Shown here: piece after piece, positions 10,464 through 18,531 of the stretch | Numbering within the stretch: position 1 is the stretch's first letter | Layout of the letters: the number at the start of each line of letters is the position of its first letter | From: Flavobacterium hankyongi | Lineage (GTDB): Bacteria; Bacteroidota; Bacteroidia; Flavobacteriales; Flavobacteriaceae | DNA length: 64,000 bases | Assembly: GCF_036840915.1 (NCBI RefSeq) | Contig: NZ_CP085725.1 | Coordinates: 1,302,001-1,366,000, forward strand | Reading direction: 5' to 3' | The notes under the pieces: model-generated | Databases searched by the model: none | What the model saw: the letters and a program-made list of their open reading frames with translations, nothing else | Told to the model about the DNA's origin: nothing | Translations under genes and position numbers: made by a program

Positions 10464-10739
10464 TTAATCTTTTACCTCCTCATAATCAACGTATTCACCA
10501 ACCTGTTTTGTAGGTTTTTTAAAATCACGTTGTGATTTTTCTTGAGTAAAAGTATCGTTTGAAGTTGATTGATTAAAGTCTCCTTGCTGGTAGTGACGAT
10601 TAAAGTTTTCTTGTGCTTTATTCATCATCGATTTCATTAAAACTGGCATGAAAATACGAGCCAAAATTTTAACCAAATAATAGAAACCTATAATATAAAT
10701 GATGGTTTTTAATAAACCACTAAATGAAGCCTCTTGCAT
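10464..10739 (-). CDS. DUF4834 family protein
   Basis: A 91-residue protein with one N-terminal membrane segment (GLLKTIIYIIGFYYLVKILARIF), a short amphipathic stretch, and a hydrophilic tail ending in VGEYVDYEEVKD. This layout matches DUF4834, a small Bacteroidota family that is often encoded beside yfhO-like genes. No function is known. It lies 102 bases upstream of yfhO on the same strand and may be co-transcribed. Confidence 0.8.
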   Translation of the reverse strand: MQEASFSGLLKTIIYIIGFYYLVKILARIFMPVLMKSMMNKAQENFNRHYQQGDFNQSTSNDTFTQEKSQRDFKKPTKQVGEYVDYEEVKD

Positions 10740-10835
10740 TGTAATTTTTTTTCAAAAATAAGCATAATTGATTTATCACTTTCTTAAAATAATAATAAAA
10801 TATACTACATTTGGTCAAACCAAACCTTGAAACCT

Positions 10836-11924
10836 ATGAAAGTATTACGTTCCTTTATTTTAATCAGTATTTTAAGCTTTTCCTCTTCTATATACTCACA
10901 GTTTACAGATCAAATTAATTCAAACAGACCTGGTAAATCTGCTGGAGCATTTTCGGTTGGTAAAAAAGTGCTTCAAATAGAATCGGGAGTATATTATATT
11001 AAGGAATCACATAATATTTTAGATTATGATGCTAAAGGATTTGGATTAGATTTAACAGCGAGATATGGTGTTTGGAAAGAACAGTTTGAAGTTACCCTTG
11101 ATGCACAGTTCCAAATGGACAAGTATTCGAGCTTATTTGTAGATAAAAATAGAAGTGGATTAAGAAATACAACACTTGGAGCAAAGTATTTATTCTATGA
11201 TCCTTTCAAAAAAGGAGAAGAAAAACCAAATATTTACAGCTGGAAAGCAAACCACCGTTTTAAATGGAAGCAATTAATTCCAGCTATTTCAGGTTATGTT
11301 GGTGTAAATTATACTATGGATAACGATTATAGTATTCCAGGAGAAGCTGTGGTAAGTCCTAAAATTATGGCAATTGCACAAAACAGATTTGGAAGCCGTT
11401 GGGTTTTAGTTACAAATTTAATTGCCGACAAAATTGCATCTGAAACACAAAATTTTGGTTATATACTAACATTAACATGTGGTGTTCATGAAAAATGGTC
11501 TGCATTTCTTGAAAACAGAGGTGTAAAAGGCGATTATTATTCGGATGGTTTCATTGCAGTTGGAGCAACTCATTTATTGAAAGACAATCTTCAAATAGAT
11601 ATCAACATTGCAAAAAACATAAAATACACTCCTTCTATTTTTTATGGAGGAATAGGTTTCTCATGGAGATTTGACAAAAAACACAAAGACATTCAAATTA
11701 AAGATGGAAAAGAGGTTAAAGAAAAAGGAGATCAAAAAGAAGGTGAAGGAGGCGGAAAAAGTACAATAAAAACTCCAGAAGAACTTGAAAAAGCAGCCAA
11801 AAAAGCAGAAAGAAAAAAACGCAGAAACAAAGACAACGACATTGAACCTTCAAGTGATTCTGAAGAAGGAACTAAAGAAGAACCTAAAAAGAAACGATTA
11901 GATGATCTTGAAGAAACGCCATAA
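10836..11924 (+). CDS. Outer-membrane transporter-like beta-barrel protein
   Basis: I take the ATG at 10836, because the longer frame starts with TTG and the ATG gives a clean signal peptide (MKVLRSFILISILSFSSSIYSQ). Residues 23-290 show alternating beta strands with aromatic ends and motifs such as NSNRPGKSAGAFSVGK, the pattern of the outer-membrane putative-transporter (phenol MetA-like) barrels. The last 85 residues are a highly charged Lys/Glu tail (EELEKAAKKAERKKRR and so on), unusual for a barrel and likely periplasmic. The substrate is unknown. The GNAT gene starts 5 bases after its stop, so the two are co-transcribed. Confidence 0.7.
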   Translation: MKVLRSFILISILSFSSSIYSQFTDQINSNRPGKSAGAFSVGKKVLQIESGVYYIKESHNILDYDAKGFGLDLTARYGVWKEQFEVTLDAQFQMDKYSSLFVDKNRSGLRNTTLGAKYLFYDPFKKGEEKPNIYSWKANHRFKWKQLIPAISGYVGVNYTMDNDYSIPGEAVVSPKIMAIAQNRFGSRWVLVTNLIADKIASETQNFGYILTLTCGVHEKWSAFLENRGVKGDYYSDGFIAVGATHLLKDNLQIDINIAKNIKYTPSIFYGGIGFSWRFDKKHKDIQIKDGKEVKEKGDQKEGEGGGKSTIKTPEELEKAAKKAERKKRRNKDNDIEPSSDSEEGTKEEPKKKRLDDLEETP

Positions 11925-11929
11925 TTTTT

Positions 11930-13048
11930 ATGATTACTATTAAACAAATACATACCAAAAAAGAGATTACCGAATTTGTAAAATTTCCCTTCAAGATTTT
12001 TAAAGGAAACAATTGTTGGATTCCTCCTATTATTTCTGAGGAAGTTGAAACTTTTGATAAAACAAAAAATCCAGCATTAAAAACTGCTGAAGTAGAACTT
12101 TATTTGGCTTACAAAAACAATGAAATAGTTGGTCGAGTTGCCGCTATAATTAATTGGGACGAAGTCAATTTACAAAAAAAAAAGAAAGTTCGTTTTGGTT
12201 GGTTTGACGTTATTGATAATATAGAAGTTACCAAAGCTTTATTAAACAAAGTTTATGAGCTTGGAAAAAAACACGGCATGGAAATGGCCGAAGGTCCTAT
12301 TGGTTTTACCAATCTAGATAAAGTAGGTGTATTAACCGAAGGTTTTGATCAATTAGGGACGATGGTTTCATGGTACAATCATCCTTACTACAAAGAACAC
12401 TTTGAAAAGCTAGGAATGACAGTTGAAAAAGAATATTTTGAAAGCTATTTTTCAATGAATGCCATAAACCCTGAACCTTTTCAAAGGGCTAGTAAAATGA
12501 TTAAAGAGCGTTACGGTGTTAGAGTTTTAAACTTTACAAAATCTAGCCAAGTAATGCCTTATGTAGATCAAATGTTTGATTTATTTAATGAATCATATTC
12601 TGCATTACAGACTTTTGTTCCTATAAACGATGAAATGAGGGATTATTTCAAAAAGAAATACATCAGTTTTATCAATCCTGAATATATCAAATTTTTCATG
12701 GACAAAAATGATAAAATGATTGGTTTTACTATCGTTATGCCTTCTTTTGAAAGAGCAATGCAAAAGGCAAAAGGAAAGTTATTCCCTTTTGGATTTTATC
12801 ATTTATTAAAAGCTAAAAAAGCATCTGAAGAGGTAGTCTTTTATTTAATTGGAATAAGTCCTGAATATCAAAACAAAGGAATTACAGCTATAATTTTTGA
12901 CGAATATTACAAAGTTTTTAAACAAATGAATATTAAAAAATTCATACGTACTCAAGAATTAGAGGAAAACCATGCGATGCATAATTTATGGAAAAATTTC
13001 AATCCAACCATTCATAAAAGACGAAGAACGTATAAAAAAGACCTATAA
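11930..13048 (+). CDS. GNAT-family N-acetyltransferase-like protein
   Basis: A 372-residue protein with two GNAT-like halves. The N-terminal half contains AYKNNEIVGRVAAIINWDE (residues 61-79) and EGPIGFTNLDKVG. The C-terminal half has LIGISPEYQNKGITAIIFDEYYKVFK, the acetyl-CoA-binding helix motif (Q-x-x-G-x-x), followed by RTQELEENHAMHNLWKNF, the usual GNAT end. The acceptor is unknown; related large GNAT proteins in Bacteroidota are uncharacterised. It is the second gene of a two-gene unit with the barrel protein and is followed by a strong terminator. Confidence 0.78.
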   Translation: MITIKQIHTKKEITEFVKFPFKIFKGNNCWIPPIISEEVETFDKTKNPALKTAEVELYLAYKNNEIVGRVAAIINWDEVNLQKKKKVRFGWFDVIDNIEVTKALLNKVYELGKKHGMEMAEGPIGFTNLDKVGVLTEGFDQLGTMVSWYNHPYYKEHFEKLGMTVEKEYFESYFSMNAINPEPFQRASKMIKERYGVRVLNFTKSSQVMPYVDQMFDLFNESYSALQTFVPINDEMRDYFKKKYISFINPEYIKFFMDKNDKMIGFTIVMPSFERAMQKAKGKLFPFGFYHLLKAKKASEEVVFYLIGISPEYQNKGITAIIFDEYYKVFKQMNIKKFIRTQELEENHAMHNLWKNFNPTIHKRRRTYKKDL

Positions 13049-13051
13049 AAC

Positions 13052-13079
13052 AAAACCCTATCAAATTTGATAGGGTTTT
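13052..13079. terminator. Bidirectional terminator (perfect palindrome)
   Basis: A 28-base perfect palindrome, AAAACCCTATCAAA joined to its reverse complement, lies 4 bases after the GNAT stop and 28 bases before the stop of the convergent PLP enzyme. It gives A/U-rich flanks on both strands. Confidence 0.85.
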
Positions 13080-13106
13080 ACATTTAATATTATTATTTGA
13101 TTGTGT

Positions 13107-14366
13107 TTAAGAAACATTCTCTACGTTAGCTTCGGCAAGTGCTTTATAAGTACCGTTACTTAGTTTTTCACGGATAGCTTCAAAAGCTGCTAAAGTTTCA
13201 TCGATATCTTTTTGAGTATGTGAAGCCGTTGGAATCATTCTTAACAAAATAATACCTTTAGGAATTACTGGATAAACAACAATAGAAAGGAAAATACCAT
13301 AGTTTTCACGTAAATCGTTTACCATTACCATTGCTTCAGGAATAGATCCTTCTAAATATACTGGTGTAATACAAGTGTTTGTATCTCCAATATTAAATCC
13401 TCTTTCTCTTAATCCGTTTTGTAACGAATTAACGTTTACCCAAAGTTTATCTTTAATCTCAGAAGATTTACGTAATAATTCTAAACGTTTTAGCGATCCA
13501 ATAGTTTGAATCATTGGCAATGCTTTAGCAAACATTTGCGAACGTAAATTATATTTTAAATAATCAATTACATCTTGATCAGCAGCAACGAAAGCACCAA
13601 TATTTGCCATCGATTTTGCGAATGTAGAAAAATAAACATCAATACCATCCTGGCATCCTTGCTCCTCACCTGCTCCAGCTCCAGTTTTACCCAAAGTACC
13701 AAAACCATGTGCATCATCAACTAATAAACGGAAATTGTATTTTTTCTTCATTTCTACAATTTCTTTCAATTTCCCTTGTTGCCCACGCATTCCAAAAACG
13801 CCTTCAGTAATAAATAAAATACCTCCGCCAGTTTCTTTTGCCATTTTAGTAGCACGTTGAAGATTTTTCTCCATGCTCTCTAAATCATTATGTTTGTATG
13901 TAAAACGTTTACCCATATGCAAACGAACACCATCAATAATACAAGCATGTGAATCTACGTCGTAAACAATAATATCATTTTTAGTAACCAAAGCATCAAT
14001 GATAGAAACCATTCCTTGGTAACCAAAATTCAATAAATAAGCTGCTGGTTTCATTACAAACTCAGCCAATTCTTTTTCTAATTGTTCGTGGTAATTTGTA
14101 TGACCCGACATCATACGAGCACCCATTGGATAAGCAGCACCAAATTGCATTGCAGCATCAGCATCAGCTTTTCTCACTTCTGGGTGGTTAGCTAATCCTA
14201 AATAATCATTAATAGACCAGTTTAAAATTTCTTTTCCGTGAAATTTCATTCTTGGTCCTAAATCACCTTCTAATTTTGGGAAAACATAATATCCTTCTGC
14301 TTGTGAAGCCCATTTCCCTAACGGACCTTTATTGTTTTGTATTCTTTCAAATAAATCTTTAACCAT
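13107..14366 (-). CDS. PLP-dependent alpha-oxoamine synthase (acyl-CoA or acyl-ACP condensing)
   Basis: A 419-residue fold-type I PLP enzyme of the family that condenses an amino acid with an acyl thioester (KBL, BioF, serine palmitoyltransferase). Visible residues: H140 in DSHACI (ring-stacking His), D217 and H220 in VDDAHGFG, and the Schiff-base Lys K251 in STFAKSMANIG. The LNFGYQGM and MMSGHTNYHEQLE motifs are also typical. In sphingolipid- or sulfonolipid-making Bacteroidota this type is serine palmitoyltransferase or the cysteate fatty-acyltransferase of capnine synthesis, which Flavobacterium uses for sulfonolipids and gliding. Sequence alone does not let me choose between these and glycine C-acetyltransferase. 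Monocistronic, with a TACTTTTG element at 14406-14413 on the minus strand. Confidence 0.85.
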   Translation of the reverse strand: MVKDLFERIQNNKGPLGKWASQAEGYYVFPKLEGDLGPRMKFHGKEILNWSINDYLGLANHPEVRKADADAAMQFGAAYPMGARMMSGHTNYHEQLEKELAEFVMKPAAYLLNFGYQGMVSIIDALVTKNDIIVYDVDSHACIIDGVRLHMGKRFTYKHNDLESMEKNLQRATKMAKETGGGILFITEGVFGMRGQQGKLKEIVEMKKKYNFRLLVDDAHGFGTLGKTGAGAGEEQGCQDGIDVYFSTFAKSMANIGAFVAADQDVIDYLKYNLRSQMFAKALPMIQTIGSLKRLELLRKSSEIKDKLWVNVNSLQNGLRERGFNIGDTNTCITPVYLEGSIPEAMVMVNDLRENYGIFLSIVVYPVIPKGIILLRMIPTASHTQKDIDETLAAFEAIREKLSNGTYKALAEANVENVS

Positions 14367-14405
14367 AATTCAAAAATGTAAATTTTTACGATTTTATAAT
14401 CGGCT

Positions 14406-14413
14406 CAAAAGTA
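14406..14413 (-). promoter_or_regulatory. -7 promoter element of the alpha-oxoamine synthase gene
   Basis: On the minus strand TACTTTTG fits TAnnTTTG, 40 bases upstream of the ATG at 14366. Confidence 0.5.
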
Positions 14414-14458
14414 ACCATTTCTATGGTATTATAGTATTGAAATTTGCAATTATTTTTT

Positions 14459-14536
14459 GAAGCTTTTCCTGCTGTACTCTTTATCTTTTGTTTTTATAAA
14501 GAAAAAAACAAAAGGATGCCGTTTCCATCAGGGCTA
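14459..14536. repeat. Interspersed flavobacterial repeat, copy 2
   Basis: The ends GAAGCTTTTCCTGCT and TCCATCAGGGCTA match those of the copy at 6209-6304. The middle is a strong hairpin: CTTTTGTTTTT paired with AAAAACAAAAG around a short loop, then GGATGCCGTTTCC. No coding potential. It sits upstream of the alpha-oxoamine synthase promoter. Confidence 0.6.
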
Positions 14537-14588
14537 AAAAAGACCTACCTTTATTTCACTTAATCCAACAGTATTGTTCAAAAAATAA

Positions 14589-14700
14589 GGAGGCCTTTTA
14601 CAGGCCTCCAATATGTGTGATTCTGATTAATAAAATATCAATTTCGTCCTCGACTCTACCGACTATAAAAAATAATTCTTAAAATGACTAATCAGAATTA
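14589..14700 (-). ncRNA. Candidate structured small RNA, minus strand
   Basis: Read on the minus strand, a closing 10-bp stem (ATTCTGATTA at the 5' end, 14698-14689, with TAATCAGAAT at 14629-14620) encloses about 59 bases. A rho-independent terminator follows (GGAGGCCT, loop, AGGCCTCC at 14609-14589, then TTATTTTTT). A long hairpin with an AU-rich interior followed by a terminator is the shape of 6S RNA, for which a flavobacterial class exists, but I cannot check covariation. There is no open reading frame of useful length. It lies in the 630-base gap between the alpha-oxoamine synthase gene and rdgB. Confidence 0.45.
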
Positions 14701-14830
14701 CAAATTAAAGATACAAAATATTCAGCTCTTTTATATTAAAAATCAATTATTTAAGCATTAATTAACATTTAAAAAAACCAAGCTTTAAATAAAAGAGTCA
14801 TTTTTATTATGGAAAACTAAAAATTAAGCA

Positions 14831-14838
14831 TACATTTG
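14831..14838 (+). promoter_or_regulatory. -7 promoter element of the plus-strand small RNA
   Basis: TACATTTG matches TAnnTTTG. Transcription from it would start near 14844, the first base pairs of the helix described in the next entry. Confidence 0.5.
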
Positions 14839-14843
14839 CAGCC

Positions 14844-14909
14844 GAATGACACAGCAATGTGGTTACACATTCGACAAAAAGTCGGGGGCTCCACCTCGAC
14901 TTTTTACTT
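14844..14909 (+). ncRNA. Candidate small RNA, plus strand
   Basis: Three parts fit one short transcript: a -7 element at 14831, a structured 5' domain and an intrinsic terminator. The 5' domain has a 6-bp helix CGAATG (14843-14848) with CATTCG (14868-14873) enclosing a CACA/TGTG hairpin capped by a GCAA loop, which is of GNRA type. The terminator pairs AAAAAGTCG (14876-14884) with CGACTTTTT and continues into U-rich sequence. It could also be a terminated leader of rdgB, but rdgB has its own TATCTTTG element at 14966. The RNA family is not recognised. Confidence 0.5.
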
Positions 14910-14965
14910 TTTAATACCTTCCTACTTCATTCCTAAAAATGGTTTTTTAAGCAAAGTCAAATAAC

Positions 14966-14973
14966 TATCTTTG
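14966..14973 (+). promoter_or_regulatory. -7 promoter element of rdgB
   Basis: TATCTTTG matches TAnnTTTG, 23 bases before the ATG. Confidence 0.5.
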
Positions 14974-14996
14974 ACATAATTCTAAAATTCTCATAA

Positions 14997-15569
14997 ATGG
15001 AACTTGTTTTCGCCTCAAACAACAAAAATAAAATCAAAGAAATTCAACAATTAGTACCTTCAGATATTACAATTTTAAGTCTTGAAGACATTGGTTGCGA
15101 TGTAGACATTCCTGAAACAGCAGATACTATAGAAGGTAATGCAATTCTGAAAGCAGATTATATTACTAAAAATTATGGGTATCCATGCTTTGCAGATGAT
15201 AGCGGAATTGAAGTCGATGCCCTAAATGGAGCTCCAGGAGTATATTCGGCACGTTACGCTGGTGAAGAAAAAGATGATAATAAAAACATCGATAAATTGC
15301 TATTTGAACTTTCTGAAAAAACCAACCGTAAAGCCAATTTCAAAACAGTTATTGCTTTAAATTTAGAAGGTTCACAGCATTTGTTTACTGGAATTATTAA
15401 TGGTGAAATAATTACAGAACGCAAAGGAAATAACGGATTTGGCTATGATCCCATATTTGTAGCTGATGGTTATGAAACTACATTTGCTGAAATGTCAATG
15501 GAAGAAAAAGCGACAATTAGTCATCGCGGAAAAGCAGTAAAACAGTTAATCTCTTTTCTCAAGAAATAG
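14997..15569 (+). CDS. rdgB: XTP/dITP diphosphatase (RdgB/HAM1 family)
   Basis: House-cleaning pyrophosphatase that hydrolyses ITP, dITP and XTP to monophosphates and keeps deaminated purines out of DNA and RNA. Family marks: the N-terminal substrate loop FASNNKNKIKEI (residues 5-16), the catalytic/metal region CFADDSGIEVDALNGAPGVYSARYAG (from 63), GNNGFGYDPIF near 143 and SHRGKA near 178. At 190 residues it has the normal length. It is transcribed alone. Confidence 0.95.
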   Translation: MELVFASNNKNKIKEIQQLVPSDITILSLEDIGCDVDIPETADTIEGNAILKADYITKNYGYPCFADDSGIEVDALNGAPGVYSARYAGEEKDDNKNIDKLLFELSEKTNRKANFKTVIALNLEGSQHLFTGIINGEIITERKGNNGFGYDPIFVADGYETTFAEMSMEEKATISHRGKAVKQLISFLKK

Positions 15570-15719
15570 TTATTTTATTGAAAAATTCTCAATAAATAGC
15601 CTTAATAACCTTTAAATCTTCAAATATTCTTCATGCCTTATTTTCTAAATTATTGATTATCAAATACTAATAATTTCACAAATAAAAATTTTACACTAGT
15701 TTATATCGTTTATAAACAC

Positions 15720-15727
15720 TACTTTTG
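15720..15727 (+). promoter_or_regulatory. -7 promoter element of the DEAD-box helicase gene
   Basis: TACTTTTG matches TAnnTTTG, 20 bases before the ATG. The leader is too short to hold a cold-shock element, although the upstream 150 bases are very AT-rich. Confidence 0.5.
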
Positions 15728-15747
15728 CACCCAATTTAAAATATTTT

Positions 15748-17658
15748 ATGAATAAATTTGAACAATTAGGATTGAATGAGTCGCTACTGCTGGCGATTAA
15801 AGATCTAGGATTTGAGAATCCGTCAGAAGTGCAAGAAAAAGCGATTCCAGTACTATTGGAACAAAACACAGATTTAGTTGCCCTAGCGCAAACAGGTACA
15901 GGAAAAACCGCAGCTTTTGGTTTTCCACTAATTCAGAAAATTGATGCTGAGAACAAAAATACTCAGGCATTAATTTTGTCACCAACGCGTGAATTATGCT
16001 TACAAATCACTAACGAGATTAAATTATACTCAAAGTACATAAAGGGGTTACATACTGTGGCTGTTTATGGTGGTGCAAGCATTACAGAACAAGCTAGAGA
16101 GGTAAAACGTGGCGCACAAATTATTGTGGCTACACCAGGTAGAATGCAAGACATGATCAACAGAGGTCTTGTAAACATCAAAAACATCGATTTCTGCATT
16201 TTGGATGAGGCAGATGAGATGTTAAACATGGGATTCTACGACGACATTTGTTCCATATTATCGGACACACCGGAAGAGAAAAACACATGGTTATTCTCCG
16301 CAACCATGCCTGCTGAAGTAGCACGCATTGGTAAACAATTCATGTCTAACCCTGTAGAAATTACAGTAGGACATAAAAACTCAGGATCGGCAACGGTTTC
16401 ACACGAATTTTACGTTGTAAATGCCCGTGACCGTTACGAAGCTTTAAAACGTTTGGCAGATGCAAATCCAGATATTTTCTCGGTAGTTTTCTGTCGTACG
16501 AAAAGAGACACTCAGGCAGTTGCCGAAAAATTAATCGAAGACGGATACAACGCTGCAGCATTACACGGTGATTTATCACAAGCACAACGTGACGGGGTAA
16601 TGAAAGCGTTCCGTGGTCGTCAGGTTCAAATGCTGGTAGCTACAGACGTAGCGGCTCGTGGAATCGACGTAGACAACGTAACGCACGTTGTAAACTATCA
16701 GTTACCAGATGAAATTGAAACGTACAATCACCGTTCTGGCCGTACAGGTCGTGCCGGTAAATTAGGTACTTCTATTGTAATCGTAACCAAAAGTGAAATT
16801 CGTAAAATCAACTCGATTGAAAAAATCATCAAACAGAAGTTTGAAGAAAAAACGATCCCGAGCGGTATTGAAATCTGTGAAATCCAGTTATTACATTTAG
16901 CAAATAAAATTCACGACACGGAAGTTGATCACGAAATTGATAGCTACTTACCAGCAATCTATGAGGTTTTCCAAGACTTAACAAAAGAAGAATTGGTAAA
17001 AAGAATGGTTTCTGTTGAATTTAACCGTTTCTTATCGTACTACAAATCAAAACGTGATTTATCAAGTCAAGGTAGTGAAAGAGGAGAAAGAAGTTCTGAA
17101 CCAAGAGAAATCAGAGCTGGTGATCCAGTGCGTTATTTTATTAACATTGGCGCTAGAGACGATTTTGATTGGATGCAATTGAAAGACTTCCTGAAAGAAA
17201 CTTTAGACTTAGGTCGTGATGATGTATTCAAAGTTGATGTTAAAGAAGGTTTCTCTTTCTTTAATACTGATGGCGAGCACTCTGCTAAAGTTATGGATAT
17301 CTTAAATGGTTATGACCTAAACGGCAGACGTATTAATGTAGAAATCTCTAAAAACGATGGTGGAGGAAACTCTGGTCGTCGTGACCATAACGGAAGAAAT
17401 TCTGGTGGTGGAAGAAGAGATGGTGGTTTTAGAGGAGAAAGAAGTTCAGGTGGACGAAGAGAAGGTGGATTTGGAGGAAGAAGTGAATCTCGTTCATCAG
17501 ACAGAGCTCCAAGAACCGAAAGACGTGGCGAAGGAAGATCTACTGAAAGAAGAAGTGATTCTTCTGAAAGAGCTCCAAGAAACGAAAGACGCTCAAGTGC
17601 TGCACCAAGACGTTCTGACTCAAGTGCACCAAGAGAAAGAAGACCAAGAAGAGATTAA
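15748..17658 (+). CDS. DEAD-box ATP-dependent RNA helicase with basic RG-rich tail
   Basis: A 636-residue RNA helicase of the DeaD/CsdA type, expected to act in ribosome assembly, mRNA turnover and cold adaptation. The core holds the Q motif region (ENPSEVQEKAIP), Walker A AQTGTGKT at 47-54, DEAD at 153-156, SAT at 184-186 and HRSGRTGRAG near 330. A DbpA-like RNA-binding domain follows (about 465-540: DPVRYFINIGARDDFDW ... GRRINVEIS). The last 90 residues are a disordered Gly/Arg/Ser tail with repeats such as APRTERR and APRNERR. The +1 frame of the tail is also open (17357-17671), but that is a by-product of its repetitive codons. Confidence 0.94.
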   Translation: MNKFEQLGLNESLLLAIKDLGFENPSEVQEKAIPVLLEQNTDLVALAQTGTGKTAAFGFPLIQKIDAENKNTQALILSPTRELCLQITNEIKLYSKYIKGLHTVAVYGGASITEQAREVKRGAQIIVATPGRMQDMINRGLVNIKNIDFCILDEADEMLNMGFYDDICSILSDTPEEKNTWLFSATMPAEVARIGKQFMSNPVEITVGHKNSGSATVSHEFYVVNARDRYEALKRLADANPDIFSVVFCRTKRDTQAVAEKLIEDGYNAAALHGDLSQAQRDGVMKAFRGRQVQMLVATDVAARGIDVDNVTHVVNYQLPDEIETYNHRSGRTGRAGKLGTSIVIVTKSEIRKINSIEKIIKQKFEEKTIPSGIEICEIQLLHLANKIHDTEVDHEIDSYLPAIYEVFQDLTKEELVKRMVSVEFNRFLSYYKSKRDLSSQGSERGERSSEPREIRAGDPVRYFINIGARDDFDWMQLKDFLKETLDLGRDDVFKVDVKEGFSFFNTDGEHSAKVMDILNGYDLNGRRINVEISKNDGGGNSGRRDHNGRNSGGGRRDGGFRGERSSGGRREGGFGGRSESRSSDRAPRTERRGEGRSTERRSDSSERAPRNERRSSAAPRRSDSSAPRERRPRRD

Positions 17659-17743
17659 CACTTTTTGTTAATTTTCTTATAATTATATAAAAACAGTAAA
17701 ATATCTCGTAATGAATAATTACATTAGCCCAACAAATTTAGGC

Positions 17744-18502
17744 ATGAGATATTTTACTGTTTTCTTTTTATTCATATTTTCAATTACAGGATTTTCGCAA
17801 GAAACTACTACTGTAAAAGGTACCATCATAAACGATAATAATTTACTTCCTATTTGGAATGCAAATGTTGTAAATACCAATAAAGTCAGAGGTGCAATTT
17901 CTGACGCAAAAGGTAATTTTGAAATTTTTGCAGATGTAAACGATATACTTTTAATATCATGTTTAGGATTTCAGTCTATAGAAATTAAAGTAACTAATGA
18001 CTGGATAAAAAATCAAAACTCACGTATTAGACTTACAGAAAAAGCATATGCTTTAGAAGAAATTGTTATTCCACCTTACACACTTACTGGATACTTAGAA
18101 GTTGATGCGAAACTTATTCCAGAGAGAGAAAACTACTGGTACTCTATCGCTGGTTTAACTAAGAGATATGAAGGAGGAGAGAACTCTCCTAACGCATTTA
18201 ACAGAGTAATGGGTTCATTATTTAATCCTGCTGATGCTTTGTATAATTTCTTTGGTAAAAGACCTAAGGAACTTAAAAAGTTACGTGAAATTCGTAATGA
18301 CGAAAATCTTCGTAATATTCTACAAAACAAATACGATCGTCAAGCTATTTACTTGATGTTTGGTATCAACGAAAAAGAATTACTTGAAATTTTGGAGCGT
18401 TGTAATTATTCTGAAGCTTTTACAAAATCAGCAAACGACCTTCAAGTTCTAGATGCAATCAATGGTTGCTACGAGGAATATAAAATTTTGAAGAAAAAAT
18501 AA
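17744..18502 (+). CDS. Carboxypeptidase-regulatory-like domain protein, exported
   Basis: The open frame starts at 17711, but the ATG at 17744 gives a normal signal peptide (MRYFTVFFLFIFSITGFSQ), so I prefer it; 12 extra N-terminal residues are the alternative. After cleavage comes a CarboxypepD_reg-like beta sandwich (VKGTIINDNNLLPIWNANVV ... ISDAKGNFEIFADVNDILLISCLGFQSIEIKV), as found at the N terminus of TonB receptors, here without a barrel. The C-terminal 140 residues are helical and charged, with no recognised domain. Such proteins are common and uncharacterised in Flavobacteriaceae and are presumably periplasmic or surface-located. It lies 85 bases after the helicase and ends in a terminator. 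Confidence 0.75.
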   Translation: MRYFTVFFLFIFSITGFSQETTTVKGTIINDNNLLPIWNANVVNTNKVRGAISDAKGNFEIFADVNDILLISCLGFQSIEIKVTNDWIKNQNSRIRLTEKAYALEEIVIPPYTLTGYLEVDAKLIPERENYWYSIAGLTKRYEGGENSPNAFNRVMGSLFNPADALYNFFGKRPKELKKLREIRNDENLRNILQNKYDRQAIYLMFGINEKELLEILERCNYSEAFTKSANDLQVLDAINGCYEEYKILKKK

Positions 18503-18506
18503 AATT

Positions 18507-18530
18507 AAAAGATTGGTTCACCAATCTTTT
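18507..18530 (+). terminator. Rho-independent terminator
   Basis: AAAAGATTGGT pairs with ACCAATCTTTT around a tight loop and is followed by three more T. It sits 5 bases after the stop at 18502, overlaps nothing, and just precedes the convergent trmH-type gene. Confidence 0.75.
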
Positions 18531-18531
18531 T

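Noticed and set aside
17357..17671. 104-codon Glu/Val-rich open frame
   Set aside because: It is the +1 frame of the RG-rich tail of the helicase; its composition follows from repeated GAA/AGA codons.
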